Part shown: positions 12,890 through 22,026 of the stretch, piece by piece
Numbering within the stretch: position 1 is the stretch's first letter
How the letters are laid out: every line of letters begins with the position of its first letter
Origin: Panax quinquefolius
Taxonomy: Eukaryota > Streptophyta > Magnoliopsida > Apiales > Araliaceae
DNA length: 64,000 nt
NCBI GenBank assembly: GCA_020205615.1
Contig: CM035151.1
Span: 13,292,565-13,356,564 of the forward strand
Direction of reading: 5' to 3'
The notes under the pieces: model-generated
What the model saw: the letters and a program-made list of their open reading frames with translations, nothing else
Database searches by the model: none
Told to the model about the DNA's origin: nothing
Made by a program: the position numbers and the translations under genes

Positions 12890-12893
<4 letters not shown>

Positions 12894-12918
12894 AAAAATG
12901 TCAGATAGACATTGTATT

Positions 12919-13066
12919 GTGTATTACATGATAAGTTATAATGACGGTTTTTTGGACTATAGCGACGGTTTCACCCATCGTCACAGTTATTGCAGGTTAT
13001 TATGACGATGGGCCATGGTCGTCATAACTCAAAAAATCATCACATATAGCCCTCTTATGTAATACA
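12919..13066. mobile_element. Foldback MITE, GACGG-type, ~150 bp
   Basis: The two halves are inverted copies. The left arm begins 'gtattacatgataagttat' and the right arm, reversed, begins 'tattacataagagggctat'. Both carry paired GACGGTTT / CATCGTCA-type motifs around a centre near 12993. Size, palindromy and the (TA)n flanks suggest a MITE; the superfamily cannot be assigned. Confidence 0.65.
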
Positions 13067-13077
13067 TATTGTGTATA

Positions 13078-13081
<4 letters not shown>

Positions 13082-13131
<50 letters not shown>
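13082..13131. repeat. (AT)n microsatellite
   Basis: About 50 bp pure AT dinucleotide run lying between two foldback elements. Confidence 0.93.
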
Positions 13132-13137
<6 letters not shown>

Positions 13138-13490
13138 GGATCTGTCCAAGGAGCAGACCGAGTTTAAAATAGGACCTCTCTTTTTTTTTTTTTTTTTTTT
13201 TTTTCAAACAACAAATTTATTTTTTAAATATTTTATGGAACCGAAATTTTTACATGTCTGATGTTTTGGGTGTGATTTGGATCATTATATAACAAAATAT
13301 GTCTATACTGACTGTATATATACATGTTTTGTTATATGTATCCAAATCTGTACACATATTTTGTTATATGTATCCAAATCACACCCAAAACACTGTATTA
13401 TGTAAAAATTCCAGTTCTATAAAATATTAAAAAAAAAATTAGTTGTTTTAAAAAAAGCAAAAAAAAATTAAAAAATGGTCGGACCTGATC

Positions 13491-13496
<6 letters not shown>
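13132..13496. mobile_element. Long-arm foldback MITE, ~365 bp
   Basis: Ends are inverted: left 'agaatgggatctgtcc', right (reversed) 'agaatggatcaggtcc'. Inside, arms of about 90 bp or more pair almost throughout; for example 'gttttgggtgtgatttgga' on the left equals the reverse complement of bases near 13370-13390. The flanks are (TA)n and (CT)n(AT)n, consistent with insertion into TA repeats. The transcript would form one long hairpin. Confidence 0.8.

Positions 13497-13556
<60 letters not shown>
13494..13556. repeat. (CT)n(AT)n compound microsatellite
   Basis: About 28 bp of CT repeats followed directly by about 30 bp of AT repeats. Confidence 0.93.
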
Positions 13557-13558
<2 letters not shown>

Positions 13559-13566
13559 AGGCAAAT

Positions 13567-14400
13567 TTTAGTTTTTTGGTTTTTGGTTTTTGAAATGGGA
13601 CTATAATTTAACTATTATTAAAACAATTTATAAAGTTTATCTAATTTTATTTTTATTTATTTTAAATAGGTTTAATTTAACTACAGTTAAAACACTAAGT
13701 TTTTTTGGTTTTTGGTCTATGGTATGAGACTAAAATTTAATTACTACTAATTTTTTTTATAAAATATCCCTAATTTTTATTTTTTTTATTTTAAATATGT
13801 TTAATTTAACTACAATTAAATCACTTTCCCCAATATATATAAATAAATAAAAAGACAACTTGGTTTTTTTGGTTTTCTTCTTTGGTCTTTATACATATAT
13901 AATAAGTTGTTTGATCATTAGTGTTTTTGTTATGAGACTATAATTTAACTACTATTAAAACATTTTATAAATTCTACCTAATTTTATTTATTATTTATTT
14001 CAAATAGGCTTATTAACTACAATTAAAACATTACTTAGTTTTTGGGATCTTGGTCTTTGATATGAGACTAAAATTTAACTACTACTAAAACACTTAATAA
14101 AATCTTTCTAATTTTATTTATTATTTATTTTAAATAGGCTTAATTTAACTACAATCAAAACACTACTTAATTTTTTGGTCATTGGTCTTTAATATGAAAT
14201 TATAATTTAACTACTACTAAAAATTTATAAAGCCTCCCTAATTTTATTTTTTTGTTTATTTTAAATAGGTTTAATTTAACTACAATTAAATCACTTTCTC
14301 TACACACGATCTATATAAATATATAATAAAATAAAACTTGGTTTTTTAGTCTTCGTCATTGGTCTTTAGTCTTTAGTCTTTTGTTTTTGGTGTTTGGTAT
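13567..14400. repeat. Degenerate tandem array, ~130-170 bp unit, five to six copies
   Basis: Each unit runs 'tttttggtctttgg..atgagactaaaatttaactac' then 'cctaattttatttattattt' and 'aaataggtttaatttaacta', ending 'caattaaaacact'. Starts are near 13569, 13697, 13862, 14037, 14168 and (partial) 14340. The array is AT-rich and has no open frame. Confidence 0.85.
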
Positions 14401-14984
14401 AAAACTAGAATTTAATTAGAAGTAAAATACTTTTTACGATCCTATATAATGTTAGAATTAACTTAGCTAAAATTTTCTTTATAGTTCTACAAACTTTAAT
14501 ATTATCATCTATTTAACTCAGTTGTTAAGAACAGATAACCTAACTATGAATCAATCCCCATATATATAAATCAAGATATTGCTTTGAACTTTATAAAATC
14601 TTTGTCCGCCTTTCAAGCTGTTTGGGATGTTTCTTGGTCGTCTCTTTATTCTTCATTAAGTTTAAAATTATTCACATAAAACAGAGTTACTGCAGCAAAT
14701 CAATCCATTTTATAAGCTTTTTTTGCTTGTCAATGTCTTGAATCCAACATTTTATAAACTTGAGTGAACAGGGAGTCCAATGATCCTTTCAAGGGGTTTC
14801 TCTTGCCTTCTGAACAAGTAATATCTTGGATTCCAATGTTCTCCCTTTTAATTTGATTGGTATAGGACTTGTACAATATATATACTTGTACATACTGCAC
14901 TTCTGTTTTACCTTGAACTTATAATTAAGTGCAAACAGCAGCCATCATCTTAATTCTAATTGTATTTGATCAGTCCTTACACAG

Positions 14985-15237
14985 GTAAGTTTCACTTCTA
15001 TTCTCTGTTTTATTCATTTTTTTTTGTAATTTCGGTTGTGCCACAAGAAGCTTATTATGGTAACATTCCTCCAGTCACTTAATTGTTGTACCCGTACCTA
15101 TAGGCTATAGCTTCCTTTTATCATAGACTAACACAATAATCTTTTACAGAAAGTTGCAAATAAATATGTTATAAAGTAAACAGAACTGAGGTAAAGGAAA
15201 AAAAAATACTAATTCTGATGAAATAGTGGCACTGCAG
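14985..15237 (+). other. Probable 5'-UTR intron of the DUF247 gene
   Basis: A strong donor (acag|gtaagt) and an acceptor after a poly-purine/T stretch (actgcag|gggt) bracket 253 bp just ahead of the DUF247 start codon. An intron in the leader fits many plant DUF247 genes, but there is no transcript evidence here. Confidence 0.5.
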
Positions 15238-15262
15238 GGGTCTTCTAGCTTCACAAACAGTT

Positions 15263-16536
15263 GTGGGATTGAACTTGATCCGAATCAAGTTCAATCAAAA
15301 AATGGAAGCAGAAAGCAGATCAAAAAGACATGTCTCCATTGAAATTATGCAAGAGGATGAAAATCTTGTACTTTCTATCAAAGAGAAGATGGAAAAATTT
15401 CTCTCACATTGCATCTGCAAAGTCCCAGACAAGCAAGATGAAAAGAATTACATCCCTACGTTAGTTTCTATCGGCCCTTTCCACCGTGCTAACAATATTT
15501 TGAAGTCCATGGAGGATCACAAGTGGCGCTATCTCAACACACTTGTCAGTCGAAAACCAAATAAAGAGGAAAGCTTAGACAAGTGTGTAAAAAGACTGAG
15601 AACACTAGAACACAAAGCACGAAAATGCTATGGGGAGGATGTGCATATGGAAAGCAATGAATTTGTGTAAATGATGTTACTTGATGGTTGCTTCATTATT
15701 GAGCTCTTTCTAAAGTTTTCCATAAAGAGTTTAAGACGTAGAGGCGATACATTCTTCAACACACGTGAGAGATTTTCCTGTTTGAGAAGTGACTTGATGT
15801 TACTAGAAAACCAAATTCCCTTCTTCATTCTTCGCGAACTATTTAGCCTTGTTCCCATCCCTAAACAATGTAGTAAATCCCTACCTCAGCTCGCCTTGCG
15901 TTTCTTCAAAAATATGATTTTGGAAGATGTAGAAGTTCTTCAAGAGAAGTTTGATCAAGACTTCAACCATTTACTTGACCTAATCCACCAGTGTTATTTC
16001 CCTACATATCCTGAAGTGATATCTAAAGAGGCAGTAAATAATTTTGACTGTGCAACAAGTCTAGAAGCAGAAGGAATTGAAATCAAGAAGTTCACCACTG
16101 AAAGCTTATTGAACATAAACTTTGCTGAAGGGTTACTGAGAATTCCACCCCTGAAAATTCAGAATCATACGGAAATGTTATTGAGGAACTTCATGGCAAT
16201 GGAGCATTGTTACCATAACTGCTTAAAGGCTGTTACATCTTATGTTTTCCTCCTCGGGTGCCTGATTCGGACTGAAAAAGACGCAAGATTACTCTGCAAA
16301 AGGCAAATTCTCACCGGTTCTAACAAAGAAGAAGAAATCACTGTTCTGTTCAAGAATATGCATGTCGAGATTGATGCGGATGAGTTTTACTATAGGGGGC
16401 TTTGTAATCAAATTCACAAGTTCAGAAAACCCGGAAAGCAGGTATGGTGCCAGAAAATAAAGCAAAAGTATCATAAACTCATTTGGGAGTTGTAGGCTTC
16501 ATTCTTGCTATCTTGTTGCTAGTTGCTATCTTATAA
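15263..16536 (+). pseudogene. DUF247 (PF03140) protein gene with one nonsense codon and a C-terminal frameshift
   Basis: Two in-frame ORFs (15263-15670 and 15671-16495) are separated by a single TAA at 15668-15670. Together they make one ~410-residue DUF247 protein. Signature pieces are YIPTLVSIGPFH, the helix around HKWRYL, EFV[stop]MMLLDGCFIIELF, RSDLMLLENQIPFFILRELF, RNFMAMEH and the C-terminal CNQIH region. The family normally ends in a membrane helix. Here the frame stops at WEL, but shifting one frame gives GVVGFILAILLLVAIL then stop, so the anchor is still encoded out of frame. MEAESRSK at 15302 is the more likely start than 15263. DUF247 is plant-specific and mostly of unknown function; in grasses some members act at self-incompatibility loci. 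Two independent lesions argue for a pseudogene unless they are sequencing errors. Confidence 0.88.
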
Positions 16537-18960
16537 GAAGACGTAATTAGCATTCCAACATAATCACAAGCTATTTGGCATCCTCCAACATAAATATGAT
16601 GCTATAAATGGGTTTGAGTTAATTTTTCATTAGTCTATAAATGGTTCCTGACCCTCTTTGATTTCTGATGCAGCGCAAGAAAGACATTAAAGGTTTTTTT
16701 GGGTTTTTGCAGACGAGAGAAACCTCTCGTTGAAAATAGGTATAACTATTTAGAAAAATCTAAATGGCAAGCTGTTGAACGTGTTGGAAAGTAGATTCAT
16801 AGAACTTTTTACTGGTATAGAATTTGGCAGACATTTTAGATTACTAAAAATTAGCCAGAATCAGAGGATGTATTCTGTGACTGTTTCTCTTCCTTGAATA
16901 TTTTTTAAATAATTAATCTCCATTGTCTAGTTACAATATGTAGTATTTAAGATTTTCAAAGGTTAATATGATGCCAAATTTCTATGTAATTCGCTCAAGT
17001 GAAAAGGACATTATATATTCTTATGTGGTGTGTGTTCCTACTATATTATGTGAGAAAACAAAACTTAAACGAATCTTCATTTCACTAGCTCATTGTCTAC
17101 CAACTACCGTCTAGTAATCTTATTATATTGAAACATCCGCCGGTGGGACAATTTGATGTTATATTTTCTGGAAATCGCGTCTGAAAAGAAAATTACAACT
17201 TCAAAAAAATTGTACCTTGAATTACGAGTACGTAGCATATTGGTTGGTTTTAGATCACCAAATAAAAACAGTTAAACAATCCAAAATCATAACTATAACT
17301 GGCATGTAGATTAACAAAAGCTAGCTGATATGTACCTGAAAAGTACCAGAGCTGTATGCCGATTCTGTTCCAACAAGCACCTCTAAGAAAATACGAAAAC
17401 AAAGGAGTAAATTCTTCAGAAGCAGTTGACAGAAGAAAGACATGAACATGTACAAACAATAATCTCATAAAATCAATTTAAGGAAAAATATCAAGTATTT
17501 GGGCGCTTGCTAGAAAGCCATGTGGCTAAGTACAGAAACTAATCAACAGCTTCCAGCTTCCTTACAAACCCTAACATACTCATAAACCCAACGGAAAAGG
17601 AGGTGAGATTGAAATTATAAAGTTAAGGGGCAGTTAGGTTCAAGAAAGAGAGTATAATTATTTTCAGTAAACAGCTTAAATAAAACTAAAAGAGTACTAA
17701 AATAAAGCAATAACACAAACTTCTAGTTATCAGGCATCCCTTTATTTCCCAACAGCAGCTTTAATGCGGGAAAAACCGCTCACACACACTCGTATTATAA
17801 AGCTGTATGGGCAGCTTAGTGTAATTATGGTATAACTTTTTTTAAATTTTTTTTTTTTACTCTTATAAGTTTAGTTATAGTATTATTTTATTTTTTATAA
17901 TTAATTCTTTAAATTTTATGCAACATAATTTATACATATAAGACATGTTACTGGGTGCTAATTTTTATAATTGTTTTGGCAACATGGTATTGATTTGTTT
18001 GCATTGATCTTCGTTAATATGGGTTATTTTCTAATTTGACCCTTTTCGAACTGGACTTGACTGATTGCAATAAGTTTTGGGAAAATAATATATATTGTGA
18101 AGGTTTACATGGACTTATTGATTGTTCACATGGATAAGTAACAGTAATTTTTTGTGAAGAAATGTATAACAAATAAGATTTTCATATAATTCTTACTAAT
18201 TCTATATATTCTTAATTAAATATTAGTGATAATTTTTTTTTGAAGAAATGTATAATAAATGAAATTTTTTAAATTTTTATTTTTATTAATTTTATACATT
18301 GATAAGTTTCATAATTATAATTTAAAGTAAATTTATACTAATACATAACATGACTTAAGTTTTGGAGCAAATTTTTGGACGGAAAGCTTAATAAATAGGG
18401 AATGAATAATAAATAAAAAATGTTAAACTTTGCAATATATTCCAAGATAGCTTATTATTTATGTGAAGAGCACCTTCTAGAATTAATATTTTTACATGTA
18501 AAAATATAATAGTAATACTAGGGACACTAATTATACATAAAAATTTATGCACAAAAGATATTAAAAAGAGAAAAAATAGAGAGCGATACATAATTAAATA
18601 TTTTATATATTTTTATTATTAAGACAATACATAAATGCTACTATTTGTGCACAATTTGTGTACAGTTAGTGTACATTACATTATTCAAGTATCAATTCTC
18701 AATATAAATAGTGAAAAAACTTGTACATACCTGATTTTAACTGTATGACCATTCATAATTATCCAACAAAAATCATAAACATACCAACAAACCAAAATAT
18801 GTTTACAATTTTCAATATGTTGTCTTCATTATTACAGATAATTGAAGCATAAGAACTATATATTATTATATATTACAAACTTTTCCAGTTACTAAGAAAA
18901 TCTAGTGTACCTTTCCAAACGCAGTAGCTAAATTAACATCTGCACAAACTACACACGTAT
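16537..18960. other. Intergenic region between DUF247 and UBC32
   Basis: AT-rich with short ORFs that match nothing I recognise. The right-hand ~300 bp should include the 3' UTR of the minus-strand UBC32 gene. No repeat boundaries were seen. Confidence 0.55.
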
Positions 18961-20665
18961 TTACGACCCGTCCATGAATACAGCACCATATTCACTGGCT
19001 TTCAAAAACTTCTTCAACAGAAGGAAAGCGATAGCAATGGTGAGTCCTACAGAAGCCCAAGTGAATAAGCGATCATCAACCGGTCTCTGAACCCTAGTTT
19101 CTGGCCTCTGCAGTTGCTGCTGCTGTTCACTTGAGTGTCCAGCAGTAACCAGCCTTGCAACCCCCATTCCTTCCGGAACAGGGTTTGCATTCAAAAGAGC
19201 TTCATGCCGTTCTTCAACTATAATCTCATCTACATCAGTATTAGGGAGCTCTTCCCTAGCAGCATGCACATCAGCATTTTGAGGACTGACCTGGGATTCG
19301 CCATCTTTGTTTGTAGATTTTTTTTCAGCAGCCTGTGGAGGGATAAGTTGAGGAACCGGGGGTGCCTTGCCCAGCATATAGTTATGAATCTGCACGAGTA
19401 ATAGATATTAAGTCTCGAGGTCTTGTACGTAAAAAACTGACAGCTGCAGCCTGGCAATAACATACCTCATCAATTAGTTGTTGACGTTCGGGATTCCCGA
19501 ACTTTGGAGCAGCTTCACGGGATTTAATTGCAAGAACAAGCCTTTCTTCTTTCTTATAGTCTAACGAGCCCAATGCGCCATTTGGGCTAGTGGGCATAAA
19601 TGCAATTAGTGCTACCAAAGCTGTCCGAACTGCCAATAAACATAATAGACATGTACTATCAAAATGAAGAAATTTACCGCTAAGATATTACTATCATTCT
19701 ATTCTGTATACAAGACAACCATGAAAAGTACATCATAATTAGTTTATAGAATCTAGTGTTCCTTCCTTGATGCTTTTCCACTATTAATTATCAAGCAACG
19801 TACATCCTGAGTCATGACTGCAAGCAAACAGCATAACATATACTCCATCATGCTTGTATAAGATACCTCTATTGCATTATCACGCAGTTTAAATTGTAAA
19901 AGATACTGAGATTGGTGCAGAAGATATTGAGATTGATATAAAAGATATTAAGGTTGAAGTAAAAAATATTGAGATTGGTGTATAAGTCAAAAATAAGGAT
20001 TCGATGGACCCATTTTTAGGTCTTCTACATTTTAAACAATTCTAAGAGTCGAATCCATGAATAAGTTAAGAAATAAGAAGGCAGAATTTTAGGACATCCC
20101 CAAAAGAAAAGAGACACACCTAAATCCAGACTAAGAACTTTAGTTGTTGCTTCAGTCTGATCAACATAACTGTAAATGTCTTAATAATCCAACTGAAATT
20201 GTTTAGGAAAATGATACATCTTAAGTGTAAAATGTTGCTACTTTTGTTTTGTTGCGAGAAGACACGTCAAACAGACTAACCATGTATTTGCACTTATATA
20301 CATTCTGTGTCATTGAAACAAAAGCAGTAATGTTTTGCCACAAGATATAGCAGGATTCAATTTTTAAATATGTCATAATTCCCATTCCCCATATCAATCT
20401 TCAACAATTTGCAGCGAACTGATGTAAACTAATTATGACCAGCTCTTAAGACATTATAAATTGACATTGTGTATGAATGGCATCGAGTTAAGAAACTGAC
20501 CACCTTCTCACCAAATCTGAGATTGATCTATAACTCTCAAATTAGAGCATCAAATTATGGAACACTCTTCTTAGCTTACAATAAATAATAATATTAATGC
20601 AACAATTAACCTATTAGTATAGATTTGTGTACTTAAATATTGAAAGCTTTCTGTCAGTATTGATA

Positions 20666-20701
<36 letters not shown>

Positions 20702-21986
20702 AGATTGTGCAGTATCTTCTTTTAGCCACACATCTCAATTCTGATAATTTCTTTCTCCCCCCAACCCCCCAAAAAAAAAAAAAAAAGAAGGCTTTTAGTC
20801 TCACACATATCTGTTTTAATTTCTTTTGTAACCTCCACTAATCAGCACAAAGGAAAAGGCAACAAACATATAAATGGTCGTCTAACAATTACATAGTCAA
20901 TATGCTCAATATTATTTCGTTTGAACTGCGAATAAAAGTTACCACTCCATGATGGCTGCCAGTGCTCAGGATGATGATTTGATATGCTTAAGCATATCTT
21001 GGTTTGGGTTTCAAATCGACCATTTGGCTGTTACAACAACAAGAAAGCTGGTTAGTAAACCAGAGCAAAGTAAAATAACATCCAAAGTCTAACCAACAAA
21101 TATAATGAACATCCTATAAAGTTCATAAAATCCATAGGATAAGAGTTTGTAGAAAAAGAAACATTACAGTCAATAGCATAAATGAAGGAGGCTTAAAAGG
21201 GTATTCTGAAGGCAACTGAATTCTTCGATGATAGATGCCTCCCTCAAACTCAGTTTCATTTGGTCCCCTGATTGCAAATTGCCATTCAACTATATTCTCC
21301 TGACAACATAATATAAAGGCTATCAGACTACTAGTTTGAAACATCAAAAATACATTCAAACACTTCATCACAACCTAAATTATAGATTCATACTTATAAA
21401 AACATATAAAAAAACATATAAAAAGAGAAGAGGGGCGAGAGAGAGAGAGAGGAGAGAAGGGGATAGAAATCCATATATATGGAAACTTCTCAATGCAGCA
21501 GCTTCATATATTAGGTGGAGAATAAGTTAAGACAAACGCTAAAACGATTCAATTATGTGTTTGAGGAAATGCAATGAGTGTGTTAATCAATAAAGTGCAC
21601 GTAATCTAGCCAACCTACAAGTTGCATATGAAAATTATAGGGAAGTTTGGTTCAGTTCTCACAAGCAAACTCAAAAAGAATAATTAGGACATAACACAGA
21701 AAAAGGACAAATCAAAATTCACAGAAATAATTTCAATTCAAACAAAACATTCATACTACTATGAGCTTGTAGTGTGTGTGTCTATATATATATATACGGA
21801 GAGGCTTTAAAGCGAACCTTAAAAAGCGAACCAAAGATGAACCGTCGTCTTTGGTGTATATGGCGACGGTTCGACCCGTCACCAAAGACTACATGGCTAT
21901 GGCGACGGTTCGACCCGTCGCCATAGACACCAAAGACGACAGTTCGTCTTTGGTTCGCTCTTTAAAGTTCGCTTTAGAGACGGACC

Positions 21987-22026
<40 letters not shown>

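Noticed and set aside
17250..17468. 72-codon minus-strand ORF between DUF247 and UBC32
   Set aside because: Short, no family resemblance, no splice partners; consistent with chance in AT-rich DNA.
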